From: Torymus aiolomorphi
Taxonomy: Eukaryota; Arthropoda; Insecta; Hymenoptera; Torymidae
Reading direction: 5' to 3'
DNA: 64,000 nt
NCBI GenBank assembly: GCA_036365515.1
Contig: CM070873.1
Span: 40,679,807-40,743,806 of the forward strand
Shown: piece by piece, positions 24,003 to 37,157 of the stretch
Numbering within the stretch: the stretch's first letter is position 1
Layout of the letters: every line of letters starts with the position of its first letter
Position numbers and translations under genes: made by a program
Notes under the pieces: model-generated
The model's database searches: none
What the model saw: the letters and a program-made list of their open reading frames with translations, nothing else
What the model was told of the DNA's origin: nothing

Positions 24003-25110
24003 CTACACTGACAGAAAAAATCTGGTAAAAATTCTTATGTTGTCGTGTAAAAATTACCATGTTGGAATCGTAACTCGACCATATGTCGAATTTTTAGCAG
24101 AATTTGCAATACACGTAGGAAAAATTCCAAGTCTAACATGGGAATTTTTTTATAACTGATTTTAAAGAGCGAAAAAAATTATTTCATCTTTTTTTTTAGG
24201 AGTGGGGGAGGAGCGAGTATCAGACACATAATTATTATATTTAGACAATACAGAAATTATTTTTGAATTAAACATGATTAAAGAAAACTTATTAAATAAA
24301 TTAAAAATTTTTGACGACATCGAGACTCGAACCTGGAACCCTTGGCACGGTAGTCGGGAGCGCTAACCACTTACCTATAAAGACATATGTCCTACAAAAT
24401 TTTGGAACTTGTATATCCCCAAACGTAAGATATGCGCGCTAATTTTATAACAAATTATGCTTTAACTCGAATAATACTATTCTCTATTTTAGCGTAATTT
24501 ATTACAAATGTTATATATTAAGAATATTGTTTAATTTTATAAATATTACCAATACCTTAAATTAAACAAGCTCATTTATTTATTAATGAATTTGTATTTT
24601 CGATATAATAGTTTTTCACAACCTTCCTTAAAAATATTACAAATAAACAATTATTTTAAAAATTGTCTCATCATAAAAAATAAAAAAAAAAATAAATAAA
24701 AACAAGTATATTGGATTAGAACGGCACATTCAGTTGTTGCGTTTAGCGTTTGTGTTTTGTCTCGATGTTGCCAAGGTGGATTGAGTTTGTTGACATGTAT
24801 CTGTCTGAATCTTTCCTATTTTGACATTGAAGAGGTCAACTTTTCGTGCACTCGCGGGCTGTTTACGATTGAACGTGTGAATTCTTATTCTAAAACTCTC
24901 TCAATTTTTACCATGCTAGCCTGGGAAAATGTACAAAAGATAAAGTTCCATTAGCCACGTGTTAATTTTTACTATGCTGGCATAGGAAGTTTTACTTGTG
25001 ACATTGGACTTTTTCATATAAAAGATAGTAAATTTTTCGATTTTAAGCAGTTGTGGGCAACTTCCAAGAGCAACATAGGAATTTTTTCCCGGGTTTTTCT
25101 GTCAGTGTAG
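24003..25110. mobile_element. Foldback element with CTACACTGACAGAAAAA ends and a tRNA-like insert
   Basis: The left end CTACACTGACAGAAAAA is matched by TTTTTCTGTCAGTGTAG at 25094-25110. Subterminal strings such as TTCTTATGTTG / CAACATAGGAATT are mirrored. The 1.1-kb interior is AT-rich without coding capacity and contains a tRNA-like block on the minus strand near 24.35 kb. Confidence 0.75.
24310..24384 (-). other. tRNA-like sequence (A and B boxes) inside a foldback element
   Basis: On the minus strand a box-A-like TAAGTGGTTAGCGC is followed about 25 bases later by a perfect box B core GGTTCGAGTC and, about 14 bases on, by AAAAATTTTT, whose T run could stop RNA polymerase III. The stems are poor, so it is a tRNA-derived pseudogene or a SINE-like head rather than a working tRNA. 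Confidence 0.5.
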
Positions 25111-25469
25111 AGATTCCTACATCGTATTTTTAATTATTTTCATTTCTTTTTTGGTTTTTCTTAACGATTTTAATCAGCGGGCGACAAAGATAATTCATGA
25201 AAGTTTCAAAATGAAAAAAAATACGAAAAAAATAATTAGGAGGTCGTTAGCGAACTTATCAATACCCTACTATTTTCCTCGTATCCTTTTCATTTTTAAA
25301 TTTACATAAATTATTTTTATCAGTCAATGTTCCCTAACTGAATAAAATACAAAAAAAAAACTGAAAATGGAACCAGAATAACGAAAAATACGTCGTAGAC
25401 ACCAGTAAACGTAAAAACAAAAGAAAACATTCGTTGCTCGGAAAAGTTCAAAGTACCGAGATGCCAAAT
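25111..25469. other. AT-rich non-coding stretch
   Basis: No feature recognised. The string TTTTTCTTAACGATTTTAAT near 25156 recurs near 33788. Confidence 0.4.
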
Positions 25470-26180
25470 TTTTAACACACGGGAGTAAACAATAACACTT
25501 TCACACCTTCATTAACAAATCCTACTAAATATTCGTGACTCACCACTACCACCTTCTCAGCAAACCCTCCAGCAAGCCACACCTCAGAACTCGAAACCCA
25601 GTCTGTCTCTCTCTCCTCATCGAAACACTTCGCCAGCGCACTCGGACAAAGCTTCGCCTCCTCTCTCTCCCTCCCTCTTTTCGCCCTCTCTCTTTCTTGC
25701 AAGAAAAAACCGCCGACAATGAGAGTAATAACGATAATGAAGGAGGCATTCTTCCTCCTCCGGCTCGGCCACTCGTGAACCTCTCGGAGGTGTCCGCGCG
25801 TGAACTCACGCGCTCACGCCTCCGCTGAAAGCCTCGCGAGAAGAATACCGACGACGAAGACGATGATGATGATGATGGTGATGCGATGCCAATGGGAAGT
25901 GCACACGCGCTAGTTGCCGTAAAACTGTCGAGCGCTTGGTTTCCGGTGCAGAGGAGAGAGAGAAGATACGCGCGCGTTTGTCGGAGGATTTTTTGAGGTT
26001 GCGAGAAGAGAGGCAGGCCTTTTGTGTAGCGAAGTTTGGAGCCGATGTGAGGAAAAGTGATGAGAGTCCTCGCGGTGATTGTAAGTGAGGCTCGAAGTGT
26101 GTGCGGGCGGAGCTTTTGTGTGTGATTTTTAACGAGTGGTGATTGGTTATTGAAGGATACTCGAAATATAAAGGATGTTT
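25470..26180. other. GC-rich island with left-C / right-G skew
   Basis: The left flank is C/A-rich (CAAACCCTCCAGCAAGCC near 25561) and the right flank G-rich (GTGTGCGGGCGGAGC near 26099), with a GATGATGATGATGATGG run near 25862. Opposed frames are not credible genes. Confidence 0.4.
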
Positions 26181-26439
26181 TGGCTATTGTTGGGCGATGT
26201 TTATTATATGTGAAATTAGAATATTAATTGATTGACGGAACCTAAAAGGTTGAGGTACATCTACATAGTATAATATTAAAATACGCTTTTTACGTAGAAT
26301 TTTCGGTAGGAATAAAATGGATTAACTATATTCATGGGTTATTCTAGTTAATGTAAAACAAATAATTATTTAATATATTCGCGTGATTATACTACCGTTA
26401 AAACATTCATTTATATCATGCTCTTTCCTTTGCTTATTA
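26181..26439. other. AT-rich non-coding stretch
   Basis: No feature recognised. Confidence 0.35.
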
Positions 26440-27440
26440 CAATGTAATCGCAAACCACACACGACAACCACTATTTCTACATAAAAATACTCATATAACC
26501 ACCTCCCCTTATAAACACATAACTACAGAATAAAAAAATATAATGCCACACCCATCCACCCACTATGTTAATATAAAAAAAAGGGAAAAACCTTAACCAC
26601 TGTGCGCACTCGGCAACTCCGTCGACCGAAATTAAAATATTTTTAATTATCCAGTACAAAGCGGGGCCCGGGGAAAAGACATCATCATGCAATTCCCGAA
26701 CTCCCTCTCTCTCTCTCACTCTCCAATAACACAACCAACTCCATCCCCACCGCGCGAAACAATCCCAAACTCGTCACAATCAGCCGCGCCCGCGCGCGGC
26801 CTGACGGAGCGATACCATCACGTCGCAGCGCGAGCTTAATTAAAAACAAAGCTCGCGGTGCGCTCGCGTTTTACATATACACTCCTACACACAAACAAAA
26901 AAAAAGGAAAAGAAAGATAGAAAACCGACGACGACTACGACGACGGTGTAATTTGAGAAGAGCGAAAAGCCCTGGAACCTAATAAAGCGCCAGCGCCGCG
27001 GTACAATAATTGTTTTTCCCTCGCGCCGGAAAATTTTAATCTCGGTTCGCGCGTTCGCGCCGCGACAGACGACGGCGCCGGCGCGGGATATATACATTGT
27101 GTCGAGTGCGCGAGCATAACGCAGCAATAACAGCGTTCCATTATGCGCGCAGGTAGAGGGAGCGGGCGAGAGATTGCAAAACATGCCTAGATTAATGTAT
27201 TCTCATCCCCGGAGGAAGGAGGGTAGGGGATGGGGAAGACAGGGATGTGTGTATGTATATATGTATATATATCTCGTTATTGTTCTGCGCGTTGGGATGG
27301 GTGGTTTAGTCGGTTATAGAAATTATTATTGCGGGCGAGTGATTAAAGCTCGCGGAGGGAGGTTTTTAGCGAGGGTAATAGTAATAATTCGCGAAGGCAA
27401 TGGTAGGATCTTTCGTTATGTATTTTATGGGATTGTAAAA
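26440..27440. other. GC-rich island with left-C / right-G skew
   Basis: C/A-rich on the left (CCACCTCCCC near 26500), CG-rich centre with TAATTA at 26837-26842, G-rich on the right (GGAGGAAGGAGGGTAGGGG near 27211). No gene is supported. Confidence 0.45.
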
Positions 27441-27489
27441 TTAAGAAGATCATTTGTGTATTAACTAACAAACATAAAAGGTTATTATA

Positions 27490-27974
27490 GACGGACTAGA
27501 ACCGTCCTGATCCCTACTTTTTTACACGAAACAATTTCTCTTAAAAAGTTCGTTACCTCTCAGATACACATACACACGCGCGGGCATGCGGCAGACCGCA
27601 ACCAACTTTCCATGCACGCGCATTTCCCGGCCTCGGGAAAAATTAATTCAATCCTCTCGGAATCCTTTCCTCCCGGGCCCCTTTCATCTCTCCCGCTATA
27701 CCACCACCACCGACGACGACAACAACCAACTGACCCGCGCGCGCTCGCATCGCTCAACAAAGTACGACGAAAAAAAAAGGAACGAGAGAGAAAGGGAAAA
27801 AATGTATATGCAGGAGAACTTTGTGCGCGCGGCGGGGCATTGTTTACCGAACATCTCATGAAATTAAACCGAGAGCGCGCGCGGGCACAAAAGGCTCATA
27901 GTTTTCGGCTCGCTGCTTCCGACGACGACGACAACAACGCCCGTGACGAGGTTATTTTAATCAGCGACTGCGAC

Positions 27975-28029
<55 letters not shown>

Positions 28030-28300
28030 CCCTCCCTTTTTCACTCGACGTCCACGACGACGGCGGCGGCGTAACCTCGGGGGTTGGCGCGAGCGAGAGA
28101 GAGAGAGAGAGAGATGACTTTTTCGAATTATTCTCTAGCGCTCGCTCACTCACCTTGTTTTATTTGATTTTTCAGATTTTTTGTGGAGGAGGGGTTTTTT
28201 TAGGTATTGTGGTGCTGGTGGGGGTGGAGAATGAGGAAGGGTGAGATGAGAAAGGAATGATTTTGATGAATTCGTTGACGTTGAGTTTTTAAGGGGTTGG
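27490..28300. other. GC-rich island with CT then GA arrays
   Basis: 27661-27720 counts C 29 / G 7 and 28201-28260 counts C 1 / G 29. The (CT)n array at 27980-28025 lies to the left of a (GA)n run at 28096-28114. The long frames are repeat-derived. Confidence 0.5.
27980..28025. repeat. (CT)n microsatellite
   Basis: About 23 uninterrupted CT units. Confidence 0.95.
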
Positions 28301-28310
28301 TACACGGAGA

Positions 28311-29024
28311 GAAATTTTGTAGTGAAAATTACAAATATTCGAGACAAAATTACCAGTTTCTATGGTAATGGATGGACAGACTGACAATTTCAAACTTTTT
28401 ACCAAAGTGCCTTGGTAAAATTTTTTTTTAGTTAATTTAAATTAAAAAAATTAACTTTTTTTATCCATATTGATGGATATATAGTATTTTAATATAGAAA
28501 TAGAAACAGAAACAAGGATGAAAAAACATTAAACTGAAAAAAAATTTTTACGGAAGCGGGATTCGATCCAACGATCTTTGGGTTGAGAGTCCGACGTTCT
28601 ACCGGCTGCGCCACGGAAGCTGTTACCAAGAGTCATTTGAATCGCCGTTATTACTTACTGAAAATATGTGTATTGTTTTCATTTTAACGTCGCGCACGCC
28701 TCTAGTATCAATCTTCTGAAACACAATAATGCGCAGTGCGCATGCGCGAATACACAAATACCAGGTTATTTGGTAAAATTTATCAGTTTTCTTAGTAAAA
28801 ATTCTTAGGTTACCTTGTAAAAATGACTAGATCTCAATTTTTACCAGTGTGTCTGGTAATTTTTATTCCGATAATTTGGTATTTTTTTTAAGTGGTTATG
28901 GTAGTTTTTCCTGGGAAACTTATAAATTGTATTAGAAACTTGGGAATATCACGGCATTTGACAGTCTATCCATGCGCTACCAAGGCACCTTGGTAATTTT
29001 TACTCTAAAATTTCTCTCCGTGTA
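28311..29024. mobile_element. MITE-like foldback with TACACGGAGAGAAATTTT ends and a tRNA-like insert
   Basis: The left end TACACGGAGAGAAATTTT is matched by AAAATTTCTCTCCGTGTA at 29007-29024. Subterminal AAAGTGCCTTGGTAAAATTT is mirrored by CAAGGCACCTTGGTAATTTT. The element is 714 bases, non-coding, and carries a tRNA-like block on its minus strand. Ends match the 280-base element at 13.7 kb. Confidence 0.85.
28551..28622 (-). other. tRNA-like sequence (A and B boxes) inside a MITE
   Basis: On the minus strand GCTTCCG then TGGCGCAGCCGG (box A type) leads to GGATCGAATCC (box B type) with normal tRNA spacing, followed by a T run. The acceptor ends cannot pair (both read GCTTCCG), and the anticodon stem is weak, so it is not a functional tRNA gene. 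A tRNA-derived pseudogene or SINE head is more likely. Confidence 0.5.
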
Positions 29025-29219
29025 AAAGTAATGGATCAGAAGATTTTTGCAAAAAGTATTTGCTGAGAAATTAAAATTAAATTTTTGGCGGATTCGTATA
29101 TCTTATTCGAAAAATGAGAATGGTTCGATTTTAACAAATTTTGCGTAATAAAATAAAAAAGCAGTGAGTAACTCATGTTATTACAGAAAGCAATTCGATA
29201 GATTAAATGCAAAAACAAT

Positions 29220-29504
29220 CTCCCTAATCATCCTCTAAACAAAACAACCCTTTTACTAATACAGGCAAGAACCAACGACAGCAGCACAACCGTGCAAAAC
29301 TCATCAGAGAAAATTCGAATCATATAACCCAGTCCCTGGCCTGGTCCGCAGCGACTTTACATTTAAACCCGGCCGACTTCGTCATTATCTTAACGAGCGC
29401 GCGCTCTCATAAAACTAAGAAACTTTAGTGCGCCGCTGCTCTGAAAATAGGAAAGTCCAGTTACGCCGAAAAAAAGACGCCAGGCGAGAGAGAGAGAGAG
29501 AGAT

Positions 29505-29585
<81 letters not shown>

Positions 29586-29950
29586 GAGAGCGAGAGAGAG
29601 AGAGAGAGAGCGAGCAAAAAACTGCATTTTCATTACACGCATAAAGGAAAATCGCGCGCAGAAGCTGCCGGAGAATGGGCGGAAGAGAGAGGACGGCTTC
29701 CGCATTGTTTCTGCAACATTTGGCTCCGGCTGCTGATGAGATTCGTCCCGGAGCGAGAGACGGCTAAATGCCTCGCGAGCTTTTTGACTTTGTAATAAAT
29801 AATAACGGGAGGAAGCTAAGAGAGACACTCCGGTCTGATTAATATTTTTATGCGGACAGGGGGCCAGGAGGTGTGTTGTTGTGGAGGCATTTGTGAAGGC
29901 TTTTTTTTACCGGCGATTGGGAAGTTTTGTGAAGCTCTTTAAGGATTGAT
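29220..29950. other. GC-rich island with long GA array
   Basis: Left flank C/A-rich, right flank G-rich (GGACAGGGGGCCAGGAGG near 29855). Long frames on both strands derive from the GA/CT array. Confidence 0.45.
29485..29614. repeat. Compound (GA)n / GACA array
   Basis: GA units interrupted by GATAGACA, GACAGA (twice) and GCGA, about 130 bases. Confidence 0.95.
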
Positions 29951-30169
29951 TATATACTTCGTTTTCAGTAAATCTGTGTATATATTTTGGATCGTAATAA
30001 GTAGAATAAGGATTTAAATATATTTAAATTTAAAATTATATTACTATTTTTACGAAAAAAAAACTATATGCCATGTACCACTATAAACAAGACTGTTATT
30101 TATAATGAATATTCTGTGTTTAAAATGTGGATACACTCCAAGCATTAATTGTAAACTTTGCAACCCCAC
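29951..30169. other. AT-rich non-coding stretch
   Basis: No feature recognised. Confidence 0.35.
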
Positions 30170-30932
30170 AATTGAATTTCATGCAGCCACTCCAACAAGT
30201 ACATTTAAAATCCTACGATTCCAAACAGCACTTACAAAGATTTTCGCAACCCATTAGCCGCGCGCAGTACCGTCGTTGGCGCAGTGGATAATTTTTTGCG
30301 AAGGTCGCGAGTCTCTCCTCCATTGTCGCGAGCTAGAGCTTGAAACAGGTCAGGCGTGTACATGCAGCGCAGATACAGACAGATGCTCCGGAGATTTTCA
30401 AGTGGCTGCCGGAAGATAAAATCTTCGATCAGTCGAGAGAGATAGAGCGTATACGCGACGCCGTCCAGATGATCTGTCAAGCTGACTCGTTGGAAATGTG
30501 AATTAAATTGCCCCGCGCGCGAGATAATAGCGGTTGCTAAACGCATCAACGTTGGTATATAATCTCGCGATGTAAGAGAGTAGTTATAGTTAAACGCGTA
30601 TACATACATACATATGAAATATAACACAATACGGAATTCGCTCGGCTTCTCCTATTACTCCCGCAAAGCCAACAATAAAATGCAATTACACTCATCATCC
30701 GCTGCGGGCCGTCTATCAGCCGCCCCTCTTGCGAAAGCAAAACAATAACCCGTCGAGTCAATCCCTCGCAGCCTTATTCGTTCATTCATTCTTCCTCGTG
30801 ATGTGTAACTTACCCCGCACTTTGCACCCAGCGTATAATTTTCTCTCCCTTATACGTATACACGTACGTATACACGTCGCGCATGATCGAATGAAAGAAT
30901 CGCGCACAATCGACGAAACTTCGACGTGGGCG

Positions 30933-30964
<32 letters not shown>

Positions 30965-31330
30965 AAAAGTCAATTAGCGCGGGCTCGCCGAAATGATGAA
31001 TGAATTGGAGCGGAGAATCGGACGCGCGCGTTCGCGTATTGTTTGGCGCGCCCGCTGCGCATGGGTATAGTTCCCATTTTTTTTTCCTTTTATGCACGCG
31101 CGAATGTGTATGTGTGTGTATATTTCTGTGCCTTGCATTTTAATCAATGCGCCGATGCAATAACGCGCAGTTTTTTTTTTATTTCCGAGGCGCGTTTCTT
31201 CTTTTTTCGGTGAATCGATTGATGGAATGAGTTTAGAGGAGTGGGAGGGAGTTTGATTGGATGACGGGGGATAGTTGTAGTTGACTATTTTAATTCATTT
31301 GGGTGAAGTGACGGTTTGCGAGGAGAAGAG
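30170..31330. other. GC-rich island pair
   Basis: Two adjoining islands: 30170-30560 (C/A-rich left, mixed centre) and 30640-31330 (C-rich left, GA run at 30931-30963, GCGCGCG strings near 31020, G-rich right such as GGAGTGGGAGGGAG near 31240). No convincing gene. Confidence 0.4.
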
Positions 31331-31539
31331 AGAGAGAATTTTTCGTTCTGGGAAAAGTATTTTTTATCGAGTAGTTGGCGAGCGGTATATATAATTGATT
31401 GCAATTTCTGCGTTGATTATTCGGTAAAACTCCCATTTCGCAGAAACGGATTTTACATTCGTTTATTTTTGAATTTCATGCTTTCAAATACATTACACAA
31501 GTCTTTGAAAAAAAATACGTTAATACAAGTAAATTAAAA
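31331..31539. other. AT-rich non-coding stretch
   Basis: No feature recognised. Confidence 0.35.
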
Positions 31540-31947
31540 ACGATATATACATGTTTCGACCAAAATTACAATTTTTTTACATAATCCAGGCGCACTCCTC
31601 TCCAATCAATTACCTCGATCCATATCTCTCTCTCATCTCGAAACACTCACCGGCAACATCCTCAATGCGTCCGAGAAACTCGAAACTATACGCTCCGACT
31701 GCAACTTTCCTCCCTCAGCCCCCGAAAAAAAAAATTGCATAACTCCCGATCGCGGAAACCCTCATTCGCTCTCTCTTGCATGACAAAGGAATTTTTGCGC
31801 GTCGCTCGTTCGGAAAAAAGGAGAGAGAGAGAGGGAAAGAAACGAGGATACTTTGAGCCATTGTCGCGCGGCTGCTTAGCTCTCGCCGGGGTTTTTTTCC
31901 GCGTCGATATGCGATTTCCTTTCATGCGCGAGCTTTCAGGCCATCGG

Positions 31948-31992
<45 letters not shown>

Positions 31993-32130
31993 CGGTTTAA
32001 TTATTCCCTCGTTATCGACCGAGAGCTGGTCGATTATTATTTTTCGGCGGGGGTTTGAAGTGTGAGGAGTCGCGGTGTGTGTCCTCGATAAGCTTGCAAT
32101 GTGATTTGGTTGCTCAGTTATTTCGTTAGG
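31540..32130. other. GC-rich island with GA array and TAATTA core
   Basis: C-rich left half (CTCTCTCTCATCTC near 31627), GA array at 31946-31987 in the right half, TAATTA at 31998-32003, and a G/T-rich right end. No gene is supported. Confidence 0.45.
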
Positions 32131-32900
32131 ATAAGAGAATGCATATATGCAACTATTTTTATACTTTTCATCAGTATAACAGCAGTGTTTAAATTGTACT
32201 ATAAATCAAATTTTCGTTTACTTTAGCGGACGTATACATGCAAACTATGTTACCTTAAAATATTTTCCGACGAAAATACCCTGCAGCGCGGCAAAAATGA
32301 CTGTATATGACATTTTACTGGGAATTTCAAAATTGGGGAAATGCAAATAATCTCTAGGTTACCCGTATGAAAGCTTTTAAAGCTTTGGTCATTCGTAAAG
32401 CGGCAACTTTGATTTCAAAAGCACATTTTGAACATAATTTATTTTTATTTTCTAGAATAATCTTTTGAGTACTTCACGTCTATGCGGCCGAAATTTTCGA
32501 GTAATTTTAAAAAATGACTTCATAACTGACGATTCAGTGAATATTCGGAATTATGCGTATTAATTAAATTAATCAATGGAATTTCGGATGTAAATAAAGA
32601 GGATCACGTTAATTAATTTTTTTGAAAGGAGTAAAAAGTAATAATCAATTTCGTCATATCACATGAAATCATATAAAATATTCTTTTTTATCATAGGCTC
32701 ATAAATTTTGGCTCCATTACTGTGTTAAACCATAAATTTGCACCAAAACAAACAATTTTTCAGATTTTTCTAATATTATATGCCCACTAGATATGTTCTT
32801 AACGCGACAACACAAACTTTTCCCGTAATCCTTCCGTTTCCAATTCCTTTACTAAAAGATGAACCTCCTAATCCAAAAAAATAGATCTAATTCCGTAACG
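32131..32900. other. AT-rich non-coding stretch
   Basis: No feature recognised. Confidence 0.4.
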
Positions 32901-32905
32901 CGTTT

Positions 32906-33006
32906 AAGGGGATGTCGGAGCCTATCTGGAATTACATACTTATCGACATTCTCGTATTTTTCAATTTTCAATTTCTGAATCTATAATTGGCTCCGATATC
33001 TCCTTA
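32906..33006. repeat. Small inverted repeat, possible MITE
   Basis: TAAGGGGATGTCGGAGCC at the left pairs with GGCTCCGATATCTCCTTA at the right, with about 65 bases between. A related string, GCTCCGACATTCCTTA, occurs at about 36735. Confidence 0.6.
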
Positions 33007-33059
33007 ACACCATCGATTTCCACAAACTCCAGTTAAACAGCTTTGTATGTAATCCTAAA

Positions 33060-33500
33060 AATAACTGCCTCTTAACCGCGAGAACAGAAACAAACCCATG
33101 ACAACCAAATCTCTCCACCCGCGCGTTCTCCAGCAACCTGCACCGCACCGCGTCGAGCCATCATCGGCATCCCCTGTCCTACAATTCGATTATAGACCCC
33201 CGCCGTCGCCGTTGTCCGAGGCGCCGGCGCGCCGAGAAGGGCGGGGCCACGGATGGCCCGCTAAATTAATAAGGGGCGGCGCGCGCAAGCATTGTTGCCC
33301 ACACCCCAATGGCGCGATGCGTCGCTCTGAGCGGGTTTCGTATGGCGCCGGCGTCGTTGCACTTTTTATATATACGACGCGTTTGTGTGGTTGAAGTGGT
33401 GGCTGGGTTTAGGGGTATCTCGCGGATTATGTATTTTGAGGTTCAGGGTGTTGCGGGGTAGGTGTGATTGTGGGGGAATGATTAATTAGGAATTAGATTT
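33060..33500. other. GC-rich island with left-C / right-G skew
   Basis: 33061-33120 counts C 22 / G 6 and 33421-33480 counts C 4 / G 27. The centre holds GGCGCCG-type strings. No gene is supported. Confidence 0.5.
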
Positions 33501-33933
33501 TTAAAACTTAGGTGTGTATGAATTCCTATCGAAAAAATATACTTATCGTTGTTCTGTATATTTAAAATTTAAAGCGTGATAAATTCAAAATTCAGAGTCG
33601 ACTTAACTGCTCATTGGGAGATAATCATTGTCATGGCGAAAATATTTTTTTTATTTAAAATTCGAGTGATTAAGTGTAACTGTAGAATGCTGTCTGATTC
33701 TTCAAAGAATTACCAAAATTCATTAAAATTTATTAAGCGCTACATATATCTACAACGTATTTTTCGTTATCCTAATTTAAGTTTTAGTTTTTCTTAACGA
33801 TTTTAATTATATTGCTTCCTTCTAAAGAAAGCTTTGTAATAGTAAAATTTTAAGTTTCGTTAAATCGATCTAGAAACACGAATAAAGGTGTTAGAAGTTT
33901 GAATCACATGATTTTAGAAAATTTCTGTATGGA
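33501..33933. other. AT-rich non-coding stretch
   Basis: No feature recognised. Confidence 0.35.
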
Positions 33934-35010
<1,077 letters not shown>

Positions 35011-35395
35011 AACAATAGGTTTATTAGCATGAATTCGAATACAAATACTGTACCGACTTTACATCCAAACATGATATTTCTGTACCGAGTAGCAATGCAG
35101 AACAATCTCGTGAGTTTTGGGCATATTGAAATATGCGATACAAGATTCGTTAACGCGTACAGGCCAAAAAGTGTGCTAATAAATGTTGGAGTCTGACTTA
35201 ATCACTAACAATAGGTTTATTATCATTAATTCGAATACAATTACTGTACCGACTTTACATCCAAACATTGTAATTCCGTACCGGCTAGCTAGCAATACAT
35301 AACAATCTCGTGAGATTAAGGCGTATTGAAATATGTCTACAGACCAAATATTGTGCTCCTACCTTTTGGAGTCTCGTCAATGTATTATAATAGCG
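35011..35395. repeat. Tandem duplication, period 196 bp
   Basis: Copies start AACAATAGGTTTATTA at 35011 and 35207 and share ACTGTACCGACTTTACATCC and AACAATCTCGTGAG. They are diverged and AT-rich, with no coding capacity. Confidence 0.85.
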
Positions 35396-35407
35396 TATTA
35401 AAATACG

Positions 35408-35655
35408 TGTGACTAAAGTGGCTCTTCTGTGCACGGCGCTAAATGTTGTACAATAAAGAGCCACTAAGTCACGAGTATTGTACAGAATTTTATAGAACTA
35501 TCTGCCCTAAGCCCGCTGTCACGCCTATTCGTGCCCAAAGTAGTCCTTTTTTGCACTGTGAGGTTAGCGCACGAGCGTAGCGAGTGTGATAAACACGGTG
35601 CAAAAAAGGACTACTTTAGTCATGGATAGGCGTGACTAAAGTGCGGGCTTAGGTC
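35408..35655. repeat. Two strong hairpins in series
   Basis: The first pairs GTGACTAAAGTGGCTCTT with AAGAGCCACTAAGTCAC (35408-35476). The second pairs CCTAAGCCCGC, GTCACGCCTAT and AAAGTAGTCCTTTTTTGCAC with their complements up to 35652, a stem of about 55 bases. Its loop carries CACGAGCGTAGCGAGTGTG, resembling the loop at 9.1 kb. Confidence 0.85.
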
Positions 35656-36156
35656 ACACCGTGCTATAAATAAAGTGTATTTAATATAACTAAGATAACC
35701 TTTTTCACAAAATCTCGATATTTTAGAAAATAGATGTTGTTACTACAACAATTATTGAGAAATCACGGGAATCTGTTTTGTTTCATAATATTTTTTTTTC
35801 TAAATTCTATAAAATCAAGAGTTCAATTACCTAGATTTCATAGTATTATACTTTGCAGGAAATTTTCAACTCAAAATATTCATTATTTTTTTCATAAAAT
35901 TTGAACAAAATTTTGACAACGTGCTCGACGAAACATCAAAATTTGTTCCAACTTTACGAAAGAAATAATGAATATTTTGACTTCCGATTAAGTACGATGA
36001 TAGATCGTTATACAATCTAGCGAAGTGAACTATTGATTTTGTATAATTCATTGTATTTATTTTTTTATAAACTGAAAAACGGTAAACCCACTCTGTCGGT
36101 AAAAATTGAATATGCAGACTCTTACCCTAGTAGAAATGGTGACCAACCGTTCAGAC
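35656..36156. other. AT-rich non-coding stretch
   Basis: No feature recognised. Confidence 0.35.
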
Positions 36157-36597
36157 ATCTCTTATGCGTTAGTCGAATGTCTATTCTCAAATCGAGAAAG
36201 GTAGCTTTTGTTTAAGCTTCCTCCTCTCTCGATAAGAATTTTTTGACAAACGGCGACACACATAAGAGAAAAATTTTTTAAAAATGAATAACTATATTTA
36301 ATTTCGGAATAAAATATAATATCGGGGAGTTTCGTCCTTGTACTTGGTGGACTCCTCAGGAAGACCCAAGTAGACATATCTTCGACTCCAAAATAATGAA
36401 ATTACTGTGAATTCTTATAGTGTGTAAGTTGTAATTTTATATGTGGATTTGAAAAATTGGTTGCCATCTAGTGTTAAAAGGTTGGAACTAAGATTATACA
36501 AGGAAAGGCAATTTTAGTGTCCGAATGCCATTTGATTGTAAATATGTTGTAAGCGCTTGAGAATAGACATTCGACTAACGCATAAGAGATTGGCTCG
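36157..36597. mobile_element. Foldback element with the shared 4.7/11.0-kb module
   Basis: ATCTCTTATGCGTTAGTCG plus AATGTCTATTCTCAA at the left is mirrored by TTGAGAATAGACATTCGACT plus AACGCATAAGAGAT at 36561-36594. The interior holds a cassette like that at 4.73-4.92 kb in the same order (TTCGTCCTTGTACTTGGTGG then GTTGCCATCTAGTG). Confidence 0.7.
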
Positions 36598-36779
36598 TTG
36601 AAGTCCGATTAAAAATTCAAAACTATTAAGATAGCACCACGAGCGCTTACAACATATTTAGGAACAAAAATATAATTAGTGACCATTCAAAAACGAAGAA
36701 AGTTACATGCCGACAAGCATGTAGTTGAATACTAGCTCCGACATTCCTTAAAAATGAACAATTTTTATCCTGAGTAACA

Positions 36780-37109
36780 GTAATTTTTTTTCCAACAATC
36801 ATTTTTCACACTCCAACCGGACACCACCATCTCTCCCCCACCCAACCACCCGGCAACAACGGTCCTTACAAAAAATTCCCTCCCTCCCTCTCCTCCTCCT
36901 TAAAGAACGAAATAAAAGAAACGAAGCGCAGCGCCCAGGCCTTGCAGATTATGTAAACGGCGACGCGCGCAGGATCAGACGGCGGGGCTGCTGCTGCTGC
37001 GGCGCGCGAGAGAGGCACACAGCCCGAGGCCATGTAATTCATTACTAAAGCAATCTCACCCTGGCACCCCTCTCGCCTGCGCGCCAGCAGCAGCGAACGC
37101 GCGCTTTCA

Positions 37110-37157
<48 letters not shown>

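Noticed and set aside
24310..28622. Two tRNA-like blocks as functional tRNA genes
   Set aside because: A and B boxes are good, but the acceptor and other stems do not pair, and both sit inside foldback elements.
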